Below, piece by piece: positions 24,134 through 34,845 of a stretch of DNA of 64,000 nucleotides. The notes beneath the pieces are model-generated. The model worked only from the letters and a program-made list of their open reading frames with translations, searched no databases and was not told the origin of the DNA. The translations under genes were made by a program, and so were the position numbers. Position 1 is the first letter of the stretch; every line of letters starts with the position of its first letter. Origin of the DNA: Euphorbia lathyris (lineage: Eukaryota; Streptophyta; Magnoliopsida; Malpighiales; Euphorbiaceae); contig NC_088915.1 of assembly GCF_963576675.1 (NCBI RefSeq), positions 35,431,501 to 35,495,500 on the forward strand. Direction: 5' to 3'.

Positions 24134-24350
24134 TAGCCACCTAGGATGACGTAAGCACAATAATTAGAAAACACATACGCCGAATGTGTCATAAATGCCA
24201 GGGATAACTGTCGATTGATCATCTCGATGTCAAACCGCCATTTCGACCTATCAGATCAACTCGGCACCTCTATAAATAGTGGACGAATTCCCACTAATCC
24301 CTCTTTACATCTGAAATCTTTGGCATTCAATCTCTCTTTCTCTCTTAAAT
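24134..24350 (+). promoter_or_regulatory. Candidate internal promoter of the Copia-B extra gene
   Basis: The spacer between pol and the extra gene contains TAGCCACCTAGGATGACGTA (24134-24153), CTATAAATAG (24270-24279) and a CT-rich leader (about 24328-24352). The ATG follows at 24381, 102 bp after the TATA box. The same three signals in the same order and spacing occur in Copia-A. A TGACGTA core is a typical plant bZIP site. This arrangement looks like a pol II promoter inside the element. Confidence 0.55.
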
Positions 24351-24380
24351 CCCAAATCTTCTCAAAATCTCTCAAAAATC

Positions 24381-27300
24381 ATGTCTGACGATTCTCAGAA
24401 CATCTCTGGTGCCGATTACGACGAAAATCGCTCCGATAAAAATCCTCCTTCCCTTGCTCAGCAGGACCATCAAGAGACTTCAACTGAGTCTTAAGGACAT
24501 GGTCAACATGACCAATCTAAGGCTACCACTCCTAGCAAAAACCCTAAAGCTGACCAAGCAACACATTCGAAAAAGAAGAAGGAGAAGAAGAACAAGCAAC
24601 CTAAGGAGAAGATATTCATTCATGTATACAACAGCGTAAAGAATTGTGAGGTACTTCGTTGCCATTGGTTCTCCCCAAGCTTTGTAACCGCTGAGAAACC
24701 TTTTTGTGAGTGGATCTCCAAAAACGGCTGGACCGAACTCTTCTCTCTCCCCGGTAACACCTTTCCACTGTTGGTAAGAGAATTTTACGCAAATCTCAGA
24801 GTTGACGAGGACAATGCTGACCACTTAGTGACCAAGGTCAAAGACAAGGACATCACCATCACTCCGTCCTATCTCGCTAAACTATTAAAGCTGACGGCCA
24901 AGGGTTCAGAACTCAGGACCACGAATGATTACTCGAAAATTGACTACCCTGTTGAGTTCTACAAACCAAAGGACCACAAAGGGGAAATAGCCAGCACTTG
25001 CATGGGTCAGCCTCAGAAAATGGCTCATTATATCCTGACTAACTTCATATTCCCCAAGGTCAACTCCTCCTCATCAGCGTCTAACTTTGAGCAGTGCTTT
25101 ATCTGGCACATGCTGAATTATATCCCACTCAACATGCCCATCTTTCTTATCGGTGCATTCCAACGAAGTACCGGGAAACTCAGGATGGGCTCCCTCATTA
25201 CAAAAATTCTTCAGGACCACCAGGCGAGCACAGTCGAAGAAATTGAAATTTGGGGCACAGAAATCACAGCGGCACTAGTGTTCGGCTTAGCCTATAACCA
25301 ACCCATTAAGTCCAAGAAAGGAAAGGGGGCAACTGTTGAAGAAGAACATGAAGAAGGGGATAATATGGTTGAAGCTGCACAGGATGCGCTGACCGAGAAA
25401 GGGAAGAAAGTAGTTGAAGAAAAAGAGCCCGCTGACCGTATGAGGCAAGATAAGAAGCGGAAGGCTGACCAATCCGCAAGAGATATTAACACAGCGCCGA
25501 AAAAGATTCGGATTGTTTCTAGTGCCAAGAAAGCCGCTGAGCAAGCTCAAGGGAATCTAAGAAAAGGCAAGTTGAGCCTGAGGAAGAAAGTGAGGAAACC
25601 CCTGAAATGCATCTGAAGAGGAAGAAAAACTCTGGGTTGACGCCGATAGAAGCTAACCCGCTTGACTTTGTGGTTACTCCTGAATCACACTTTGTGCGGA
25701 GTCAAGAAATTGACCTTGAGAAGACTCTTACTGACCAGGAGGAAGAACTGGGTGATATTGGAGGTCAGCCTTAAGCTGACAAGACAGGATCTGCTGAGCC
25801 AAGTGTGAATGTTACTGCTGAGCAAACTGAGAACCAAGCTGAGCAACCATTGAAGGACAAGGTTGTGGAAGGCCTTGATGTCGACCTTGGTCCTAAATCA
25901 GCCTCTGAGCCCATTGACTCCATTGCTGCTGATTCCTCACCTCAAACAAATAAGGACAGCATAGGCAAACGGCTCAAGTGTAAGGCTCTGAAACCAAAAT
26001 TCATTGACCTCTTGGATGAGTCTCCACTGAGGGATCCAATCACTGACCTCACCAAACTTCAGTTTCAATTCTTCTCAATTGTCACTGAGCCCACTCCAGA
26101 CCAACTAAAGGAAAAACAAGCCTCTGTTTCTCACGCTGAGGAACAAGCCGATCCCAAAGCTCCTCAAGGTCCTGTTTCTGCCGAGCAAGTGCTCGAAGTT
26201 CCTACTGCTCAAGACAAAGAGTTAGCAAAGGAAATTCATACTCAAGTCAGTTCTGAATTACCTCAACCTTCAAAATCTCCTCAACTTCAGATTGATACTG
26301 AGCAGGTCAATAATTCTGCTGATCCACCTCTTCCTACTCCTTTAACGCAGAATGACAACCAGTCAGCGCCTTCTGCTGACCAGGCTAAAAGTGCAGCTGC
26401 TGACCAAGCTGGCACCTCTACTTCTCAGCATCAAACACCTCCTCCATCCGGTGCTGACAAGTTTCCGGCCTCTGAACCATAAATTGATGAATCCTATGCT
26501 TACTTAAATGCTTATGAGTCTGGAAGGAAGATTATCGACTCAGCTCAAGCACTACTTCAGGACATTCATCAAACTCAGGCCGATGTTGCTGGGTCTGTTC
26601 ATGTTGAGCCAACACAAATCTCGCCTGTCACTCAGCTTTTGGCTGAAATCAATGGTCTCAAAGACTTGATGAGTGTCATGACATCCTTTACTTCTCAACA
26701 ACCCAAGCAAGAGTCTATAGTGAAGCTGGCAGAACTCTAGCTGATGATGGTAAATCACATGAACGCCATCCAAGGTCAACTCAATGCCTTAATAGCTGCG
26801 AACTCAACTTATGCAACCTCTGATGAGGTTACTCAACATTTTTCCCATCTGACCTCTGAGCTGACCGGAGCTCGTGAACTTATCTCCTCCTCCTCCCAGT
26901 GTTCCATCGAACAGATTGGTGAAGCCATTCGCCTACTCAACCTGAATAAACAGGAAATGGACACTAACCTAGTGAAGACAAATGAGATTCTGCAATGCAC
27001 TCAATCTACCCTTAAGCAGGTTCGGCACACCAATGTTCAACGTCAACAATATGACACTGCCCTGCTCAGGATGTATCATCAATCATATGCCAAAATGACA
27101 GAATCTATAACTTGGATCGGGAAATCTCAAGAGTATCTCTTAAGTATGCTTAGTGCCAACATTAAGATCCCCGTTTCCACTATGTCTGATGGCATGGAAG
27201 TCTTCAACGGTCTTCGGAAAAGTACGAGTCAACTCCAAATGTACTCATCAAAACTGTCTCATGCTGTTCAACAGGGAACTTTCTATCCTCCTCCTCCTAA

Positions 27301-27436
27301 TCCCGATGCCGGCAAAACGGGGGAGAAAGAAAGGCAAGCTGCTGGAACTCGGCAGGGGGTGATAACTAAGCCTGCCACCGGAACTCAGCAGAAGCATGGT
27401 TCAACTTCTGCCGACCCAAGTAATCCAAGTCAGTAA
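24381..27436 (+). pseudogene. Copia-B extra gene downstream of pol (about 1,000 codons)
   Basis: ATG at 24381 (MSDDSQNISG...). An early Ser/Gln/Lys-rich part contains a nonsense codon at 24492. A conserved globular region follows: CEWISKNGWTELFS, VREFYANLRV, ITITPSYLAKLLKL, FEQCFIWHMLNYIPLNMP. This resembles the 'putative plant transposon protein' domain. Next come a charged Lys/Glu tract with KKRK (about 25450), a long acidic Pro/Gln/Ala-rich linker, and a helical Gln/Leu-rich C-terminal part (about 26744-27250). The tail is Pro/Gly/Thr-rich. Breaks are a frameshift near 25612 and stops near 25773, 26481 and 26740. It occupies the place of the Sirevirus 'env-like' gene, but I see no signal peptide or membrane segment. 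Nuclear or RNA-binding roles are as likely. Function unknown. Confidence 0.65.
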
Positions 27437-28028
27437 CAAAGAACTGCCAAGGGCAAAGGCAAATCCCACCATGTGCAAGTCAACATAAAGAGATAGATTA
27501 AGAAATAGTCTTAGACTTGTAACTTTATATGTGGCATGTTCCATTTTGTTATGCTGACTATCTATTATAAGCATCCTTTTATCCAAACTGACTTATCTAT
27601 ATGCGATGCTTACTTGCTATGCTTATATGCTGATCTGTCATACTTAACTATCCATTGAACAACAAATTAAAGCTTGTGAACATAAGAAAAATACAAGCAA
27701 AATTTACTCAGCACACATAACTCTAATACCTATATGATAACTCTGATACCTATGTGCAACACTGAGTAACAACTATATGTTCCAAGTATTGACCAACTTC
27801 TGAAAGCTGACCAAGGCTCATCTGAATCAGATCTTAGAAGGTCTAGAATTGAACTAAGTCGGTACAGGCATGTCTTAATTTCACTCGATTAAATCTTAAA
27901 AGGTTTAGAGCTAAATTGAGTCAATAGATGCAACCCTTACGAGGGAGTAACTTCAAAAGAATAAAAGGTAAATCAATCATGGGGAACTTTAATGCTGAGT
28001 TCCATAGTTAAATATTTTTGACAACATC

Positions 28029-28042
28029 AAAATTGGGGAGTT
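28029..28042 (+). other. Copia-B polypurine tract
   Basis: AAAATTGGGGAGTT directly precedes the 3' LTR. The TTGGGGAG core is typical of plant Ty1/copia second-strand priming sites. Confidence 0.8.
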
Positions 28043-29436
28043 TGTTGAAACACCTTTCTACATGATTTTGATTTGACAAAATTATTTAAGTTAATCCATG
28101 ATTAAGACAATTAAATTTAAGTGCTTTGATTTAATTGTACTAATATGTTTTTTCAATGTTGAGTATAATCATAAATGAGAAAAGAAATAAAAAGTAAGAC
28201 ATGACGAAGTCAGCATGAGCCACAGAAACTGAGTAGAACACGACTCAACATAATAGAAGAAAAGTCTTCTTCAGAACAAACGCTTGAAGACGAAGCTGAC
28301 CAAAGAAACTAAGTGGAACATGACTCAGCCTCGCCAAAGATAAAGATCGAGGGCAACGTCCATTAAGTCAAGCTGAGTGTTCGTCAGGACAACACGAATG
28401 ATCCATTTACTAAATGACAAGATCCGACATGAGTCTACGCCAATTCAGAAGCTTTGGAATTACGCAAGGAGACAGTTTCGAGATGCATGGGTCAACTGGC
28501 ATTTGGCTAAAAGACAAAACTGGTGCTAGAAGACGAACCTAGCGGAAGAAGACAAGCCTGACACCTGCTAAATTCAGATGACAGGATTGGCCTGCAAAAC
28601 TGTATGCTGACTAGTGAATGACGCAAGAAGACCGTTTGAATCCAATGGATACATCCGAATTCAAATGATTGAAGCCTCAGAATTCACTATAAAAGGACAA
28701 GTTCATCTCTTGGATCCTTGCCGAAATACAAAAGAGAAAAGCATACATACAAGCACATACAAACAAGATAAAGCAAATTCTTACACCCAAATCCTATTTC
28801 TGTGTAAAATTTTAGATTGAATTTGTATTCATCTAAAGTGTTCTTCATTTAGAAAGAACAGATTTGTATCAATTGTAAAAATTGAGAGAGTGGTGCTGAG
28901 TACTCGGTTTTAGTACTCAGGGGTAGAGAAAATCTGAGTGTTTGGTTATAGCGCTCAGTAGGGGTTGAGTAGACGAATAGAGGAAGGTACTCTTGCATAC
29001 TCAACTGCTTGTAAACAGTTTGTGCTCTACCTTTAAAGAGCTCAGTATTGGATTGAAAAAGCCCGGAAGGATTCTGGGGACTGGACGTAGGCGGTGAGGC
29101 CGAACCAAGATAAGTCTGCTGAGTAATTTCTAACTCTTCCTCTCAATATATATATGTATGTGTTGCTTGCTTAAATTACTCAGGATATAAATTGTATAAG
29201 CTGACATTGAGTAATCAGGAGTGCTGAGTTGGAAGCTGACCTTAAGTGTTAATTCCCAACTCACAAGTAATACGGTTCTAGTCAGCCTCTGACTAAAGCT
29301 GTCTTACATTTTGCTCGGCCTTGCTGACCAATAATAAGTAAAGTAATTTAAAGAATTAAATTAAGTCAGCATAATTAAATGAAAAAGTTACATTAGTTCC
29401 TAACCTCCCCTTGGAACTAATTACACGGGACCAACA
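28043..29436 (+). repeat. Copia-B 3' LTR
   Basis: Same length (1,394 bp) and termini as the 5' LTR, with a TATA box at about 28687-28695. Most differences from the 5' LTR are C/T or G/A, many at CG-type sites, as expected for methylated DNA. Confidence 0.96.
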
Positions 29437-29448
29437 AAAACCTCTCCT

Positions 29449-29612
29449 GGCACGCGGGCGTGAGGTAATCACGCCTCACCATATGGTGAGGCATGAGGTA
29501 ATCACGCCTCACCACAGGGTGAGGCGTGAGACTACCACGTATGCACGTACGATGAGGCGTGATAGCCTCACGCCTCACCCTGTGGTGAGGCGTGATTACC
29601 TCACGTCCGCAT
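29449..29612. repeat. GC-rich palindromic cluster (left)
   Basis: Alternating copies of TCACGCCTCACC and its inverse GGTGAGGCGTGA form overlapping palindromes. A larger inverted repeat links 29493-29531 with 29572-29605. It contrasts sharply with the AT-rich surroundings. A diverged counterpart lies at 34497-34580. It probably forms the subterminal region of the MULE-like element. Confidence 0.75.
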
Positions 29613-29792
29613 GCCTAAATCTCAAAAAAAAATGTTGATAATTGTGGTTAACTCGAATTATCCGTTTAGAAATAAAATTACGGCATTTTAACTCGGATTA
29701 CCCTTTAACAAATAAAATTTAAAAACATAAACATTAAAATAAAAATGAATAAACATAAAAGAGTACATATAATATCAAAAGTGTTAAAATGT

Positions 29793-30550
29793 TGACTAAA
29801 ATGGAGCATGGTGACATCTTCTTTGCTATCATCTGTCACCAAATATGGAAGTGGAGAAATGAGGAGATTTTTGGTAACAAAACTGTCTTTATTCCTAACT
29901 TAGCTGAGTTCTTCTCGAAAAAACTCTCTATTATTATTGAGAGTTTCAAAGGGGATTCCCTAGCCAGTTCTACCCAGAGGAAAGAGGTCCATCTCGTTGG
30001 ATGGAGCAGGCCGAGAGATGGGGTTGTGAAGTTGAATACGGATGGCTCCTGCCTTATCAATGGTAAGATTGCTGCCGGAGGTGTTCTTAGAGATGCGGGG
30101 GGCGTCTGGCTTTCTGGGTTCACCCAGAATCTGGGGTTGGGCTCTTCCTTTTCTGCGGAGCTTTGGGGTATTCTCTCTGGTATCAAGCTTGCTAAAAGCC
30201 TGGGTGTTAAGAAGTTATCTGTGGAGTCTGATAACATGGAGGCCATCAAAATGATTTCTGATAATCATGCTATTTGTCTTAATAGCCGCAACCTTATAAA
30301 AGCCATTAAAAGGCTTTGCTCGTCCTTTGATTTCTTAAAGTTCACTCACATTTTCAGAGAGCAGAACCGAGTTGCGGATCGCTTGGCTCTGGCTGGCCAT
30401 GAGGGGATGTTAGGTGTTACTACCCTTTCTGTTCCCCCTACCTTTCTCTCTTCTCTTCTTTTAGAGGATATGATTGGGGTTAGCTTTCCTAGGCTAATCC
30501 CAGGTTAGTTGTTCTTTGTTTGTTTGTTTTCCTTTCCTGTTTCTACAAAA
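29793..30550 (+). mobile_element. LINE-2: 5'-truncated LINE with RNase H ORF
   Basis: The 758-bp insertion is flanked by the 16-bp direct repeat AAAAGTGTTAAAATGT (29777-29792 and 30551-30566), the signature of target-primed reverse transcription. The open frame from 29796 to 30508 is unbroken for about 237 codons. It contains the end of the zf-RVT linker and a complete RNase H (KLNTDGSC, SAELWGI, VESDN, RVADRLA), ending LIPG. The 3' tail is CTACAAAAAAAA. It is the best preserved RNase H of the three LINE copies here and the same family as LINE-1 and LINE-3. Confidence 0.92.
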
Positions 30551-30587
30551 AAAAGTGTTAAAATGTATGAAGTTCTACAAAAATAAT

Positions 30588-33297
30588 TTAGCTCGCCCGA
30601 CGCCACGCCTCCATAAACTCATCCATCTCCCTCTTAATGCGTGGAGCATCCTCGTCAGATCGGTGGGTAGCCGCTAGTTGGGTGACATGCCACAACCAGC
30701 TAACCCACTGCAAAAAAAAATATTAAAAAATAAACGCATATAAACTAATACTAAATAATAATATTAAATAATAATAAACTTACAAATTCGCTGTTGGCGC
30801 GAGCATGCTGGACCGGTCCAGCCTGTGGTGTATGAAGGAGATGAGGATGCGAATATCGCATATACCAGTCCATATAAGCAGGATCACAGGCAGTGGGATC
30901 GTATCCAACTGGTTGGCATCTCCTCCGATCAATGTCCCGAGCCGATGGAAATCTCCGCCAGGTATCCTCAACTATGACTGAGGAATGCGTGAGCTTGTAC
31001 GATAAAGATCTCCATGGTCGTACTGCTTTATCAGGTCTAATACGCTCAGCTGGGATAGGCTGAGTATATCCGACCTGTCGCAGCGCTCGATCGGGCATAT
31101 ACGGCTCGACGATATCTTTACACCGTATCCAACCGGCGTAGGACACTCAAAGCCGATCATCATCGGGGACAAGACCATAAGGCAACCAAGTCACCTGAAA
31201 AAAATAATACTCAATAATAATATACTATAAATAATACTTAAATTAATTCTAAAATTTTATAAAATACATCTGCTGCCGTCATACGGTCCAGCTGCCCTAT
31301 GGTATCTAGTCAGGCGGTCGTCTTGCCTAGTACCCCGACCTCCCATCTCAGTGCACGGGCATGGTCAGTTGGGATCACGTGAGCTAGTCTATGCGGCTGG
31401 AACACCGAAAAATACTCGTATATCCACGCCTGCAGTAGGGTCAAACATCCGTATATACCAGAATAGTCTCCTCTGCTCGCTATCCCCAACTGCAGGTATA
31501 ACATGGCAAGTGTAGCAGACCCCCATGAAAATCCAGCTGCCCCTCTGACACCGACGTAAACCTCAGCAAGATGGGCCGACCTAATCCTATCTCCACTCTT
31601 GTCAACAAACAAAGTGGATCCAAGCATAAGCCACATCCACGCTGTGGCCCGAGTAGCGTCATCCCTACCTTGGATGACAAGCCTGTGTACAACCTGAACA
31701 AATACACCTCCACCACTCCATAAATGTCGGCCCGGCAACAGAAGCTGCTCCCGATCCACCCCCAAACATCATCATGCACATGGCATGAAGCCCGTCAGTA
31801 GTGGGAGACTCGGACACCATCGAACCGTCGATCGAGACCCGAAGAATCTGCCATACATCATGCAGCTGGATAGTCATCTCCCCGAACGGCATGTGGAAGG
31901 AGTTCGTATCGGGCTGCCACCGCTCCACGAACGCAGTCAACAACAGAGTGTCGAGGTTCTTAAACATGATATGTGGAAGGTGAGACAAACTAGTCTTCTC
32001 GATCATCCCCTTCAGCTGTAAAATGACACATATACAATTTATACAATTACTAAATGTTTTTTTATGTTTATAGTTAAAAATACAGATTACAATAAATGTT
32101 GACAAACTATATTATTCTTACCTCGGGTGACGCACCAGAAAACCACTGACACAAATCTCGGCATGCTGTTGATCTGTTGTAGCATGTCAGAAACGACTGA
32201 ATCTCTCCTCCCATCATCCGTGAGGCAACATGTCCTAGAAAACTAGGAATCACGGAACCATCAACGGGGCCACCATCCACCGGTCCACTAACTAGCCAAC
32301 TCTCGTCCTCACTAGCTTTAGGACGTTTGCTGGTCCCTGAAAGTTATAAAATTATACTAAAGTTGTAAAATTATACTAAAGTTATACTAAAATTATACTA
32401 AAATTATAAAATTATACTAAATTATACTAAAATTATACTAAACTATACTAAAGTTATAAAATTATACTAAAATACTAAAATTATACTAAATTATAACTAA
32501 AATTATACTAAAATTATAAAATTATACTAAAATTATAAAATTATACTAAAATACTAAAGTTATAAAATTATAAAATTATACTAAAATTATACTAAAATAC
32601 TAAATTATACTAAAATTATACTAAATTATACTAAAATTATAAAATTATACTAAAATACTAAAATTATACTAAATTATACTAAAATTATAAAATTATACTA
32701 AAATACTAAAATTATACTAAGTTATACTAAAGTTATAAAATTATACTAAAATACTAAAATTATACTAAATTATACTAAAATTATAAAATTATACTAAAAT
32801 ACTAAAGTTATAAAATTATAAAATTATACTAAAATTATACTAAAATACTAAATTATATTAAAGTTATAAAATTATACTAAAATTATAAAATTATACTAAA
32901 ATACTAAAATTATACTAAAATTATAAAATTATACTAAAATACTAGAATTATACTAAAATACTAAAATTATACTAAAATACTAAAGTTATAAAATTATGCT
33001 AAAATTATACTAAAGTTATACTAAAATTATGCTAAAATTATACTAAAGTTATACTAAAATTATAAAATTATACTAAAAAATACATGTACTCGCAAAGCGA
33101 CCTCCTACGCGCTGGGTCGGTTGTCTACCCGGGGTCGGCTGCTCATCACTATCCTCAACCTCGCGATCACGTGCAGCTGCAGACTGTCGCAGTACCTGGA
33201 CTACCACATCCAGGTAGTCATCTACAGAATCGCTATCTGGCTCTCTGTCACCAAAATCCGTCGCCCCCTCCGATCCATGAATATCAGGCTGATCCAC
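30588..33297 (-). pseudogene. Plant mobile domain gene (MAIN-like), decayed
   Basis: Five minus-strand exons can be traced. Exon 1 lies in 33297-33073 (acidic leader, start unsure). The others are 32336-32122, 32015-31268, 31194-30784 and 30707-30588 (stop TAA). Their introns have donors GTAAG, GTATT and GTAAG and acceptors CAG, and phases agree. The product matches the plant mobile domain family ('serine/threonine phosphatase 7 long form homolog' in many annotations). Examples are FVERWQPDTNSFHMPFGEMT in exon 3, ATAWMWLMLGSTLFVDKSGD with GFSWGSATLAMLY, and PDRALRQVGYTQPIP with YMDWYMRY in exon 4. A frameshift near 31700-31765 and in-frame TGAs near 31310 and 31145 show it is no longer translated intact. 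In Arabidopsis MAIN and MAIL1 act in genome stability and TE silencing. Related domains are common inside plant TEs. Confidence 0.8.
32341..33078. repeat. 740-bp (AATTATACTAAA) tandem array in an intron
   Basis: Nearly the whole stretch is built from ATTATACTAAA and ATTATAAA words with higher-order blocks of about 24-41 bp. It ends a few bases before the acceptor of PMD exon 2 and probably grew by slippage inside the first intron. Confidence 0.9.
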
Positions 33298-33299
33298 AA

Positions 33300-34440
33300 T
33301 CGCGACACGCGTCCTTCAGCCTTTTTTCCCTTCGTCCGATGACCAAATTGTTGCTCCCCCATTCTCGGTACGAGCAGAAGATTTTAGAAGCCTAGTTACA
33401 CACTTTCGTTTTCGACGAAACACGATCGTTCAGGTGGATAAAGACGTCCTTTCGCAGCGGACACAATCCTTCACAACAGACACGACACTTCAATCAAGAC
33501 TCTTCAACGTCAATAAATAAAGAGTTGATGGAGAGTTGAAGAAAAAAATAATGATATAATGAAATAATGATATAGTGATATGTGTAGAAGAAAGAAATTA
33601 GTGTAGAATTTATGCAGAAATTCCGAGTCAAGTGATTCAGAAGTTAGATTTAGATTCTGTAAAAAGCAATATGATGTACACACATTGTTTACAAAATAAT
33701 AACAAATTCAGTAGCGTTTAGACATTGTTCCAGTTTAGTTTTCATTTTGGTAGTAGACCGACCCAGTCTCTATTACGAAGATTCAGCGAGAAGATTGAGT
33801 AGAGGATTCGCCCCTGAGCCTGACAAACTCTAACGAAACCCAAGGAAAGGATTGACAACCCGTTCACTTGCACGTCGTCGAAGAATTCAATGCTCCATGT
33901 TCTCTGTAAACTTGTATCAATTTATATTTCATCTAATAAAGTCCGTTCTATTCGATAGATTTTTATGCAGCACTTTGGTAAATGAGCCGAAGTGGATTGA
34001 TGCTGGTGTTTTCATTAAAACGTATTTAATTCAAATCTTTACAAGGAAACTTTGTTGAACACTTAGGCAAATTATCATCTCGAAAGAGTTTTAATTTGAT
34101 TAAGGGCAACTATCCCGAAAGGGTTTTGTCGCGTTCAAACCCAATTAATTAGAGGTTCCGTCATTTATTTCATCTTTATAATTCGTACAAAGTTTAAAGT
34201 TGTTTCTTTGCTTAATGCAAACAAATATACCTGTTTACTTTTCTAAAGTACTAAAACGTTCCTGTTTTGCAAATTCATTCTTAAATCAGAATATTTTCTA
34301 ACATCTTCATATTCTAATCTAATTATTATTCTAGCAATTTCAAAACCAAAACCGATTAAACGATTTTTCATATTATAACCCTTTAAAGTAAATTTAACCG
34401 ATTATAAATAAGTTTTGTTCAAAAAACGTTCCCTGTGGGA
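33300..34440. other. Non-coding, inner right part of MULE-like element
   Basis: No gene family is recognised. The segment reads like leader or untranslated sequence of the PMD gene, since its minus strand lies upstream of exon 1. The words TTCCCTGTGGGATCGATATC and CCGTGCACTTGCGG near 34427-34485 are of a kind common in plant LTR-element leaders. Confidence 0.4.
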
Positions 34441-34496
34441 TCGATATCTTTTATTACTACAAGCGTATACCGTGCACTTGCGGAAATCGCTCAACA

Positions 34497-34580
34497 GCTA
34501 TCACGCCCGCACCACTGGTCGGGCGTGATGGTCTTACGCCGGAACCACAGGTCGGGCGTGATGTTCATACGCCCGACTGC
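34497..34580. repeat. GC-rich palindromic cluster (right)
   Basis: TCACGCCCGCACCACTGG pairs with the adjacent TCGGGCGTGA, and the pattern is repeated (CCGGAACCACAGGTCGGGCGTGATG). It mirrors the cluster at 29449-29612 and supports a common element with symmetrical subterminal regions. Confidence 0.65.
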
Positions 34581-34845
34581 GATTTCGGCGATTTTCAAAA
34601 TCTGCCAAACAGATTCAAATCAAAGCGAAATTCAACGAAATAAAACCGTAAATCTTACCATTTTCGCTTTCCCTTTACGGCTTTTGTCACCATCCATGAT
34701 TCGGTTCAAAAATTAGTCCGGATTTGATCGATTATTGTATATGGTTCTTAAGAGGTTTTGGATTTTTTCAATTTTGGTGAAAATGATAGTTCGGTCTTTT
34801 CCCAAGGCTAGAGGTATAAATTAGTGGCTAGGAAGAGTAATTCAC

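Larger units (their letters stand above)
17532..29436 (+). mobile_element. Copia-B: full-length Sirevirus-like LTR retrotransposon
   Basis: The 11,905-bp element has two LTRs of 1,394 bp each, a 5-bp target duplication AAAAC (17527-17531 and 29437-29441), an initiator-tRNA-Met PBS, gag, pol, an extra gene after pol, and a polypurine tract. By hand the LTRs differ at about 45-50 positions (about 3.4%). The gene order and length fit the SIRE/Maximus group of Ty1/copia. All three genes carry stops or frameshifts, so this copy is not autonomous, though its ends could still be mobilised. Confidence 0.95.
17434..34845. mobile_element. Candidate MULE-like element with MAIN-like gene, split by Copia-B
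   Basis: The left end (17434-17531: GGTGTTGTTAAATCC...ACCTCTAGCCCC..GAAAGGAC) is similar to the inverse of the right end (34845-34740: AGTGAATTACTCTTCC..ACCTCTAGCC..GGGAAAAGACC). Homology runs over about 65 bp at roughly two-thirds identity. Just inside each end is a GC-rich palindromic cluster (29449-29612 and 34497-34580). Between them lies a plant-mobile-domain gene. Without Copia-B the element would be about 5.5 kb. The flanks TATCAAAAG and TATAAAAAA are only weakly alike, so a 9-bp target duplication is not proven. No transposase is visible. Confidence 0.45.

Noticed and set aside
24409..24639. Lys/Arg-rich open frame near the start of the Copia-B extra gene
   Set aside because: It is in a different frame from the conserved reading and has no counterpart in Copia-A.
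24381..27436. Retroviral-type envelope gene
   Set aside because: No signal peptide, membrane span or cleavage motif is visible. Only the position matches Sirevirus env-like genes.
29449..29612. Possible CRISPR-like or operator array
   Set aside because: The repeats alternate in orientation without unique spacers. The context is a plant transposon.
30588..33297. Serine/threonine phosphatase, as such genes are often labelled
   Set aside because: No metallophosphatase motifs (GDxHG, GDxxDRG) are present. The match is to the plant mobile domain that some long-form phosphatase homologues also carry.
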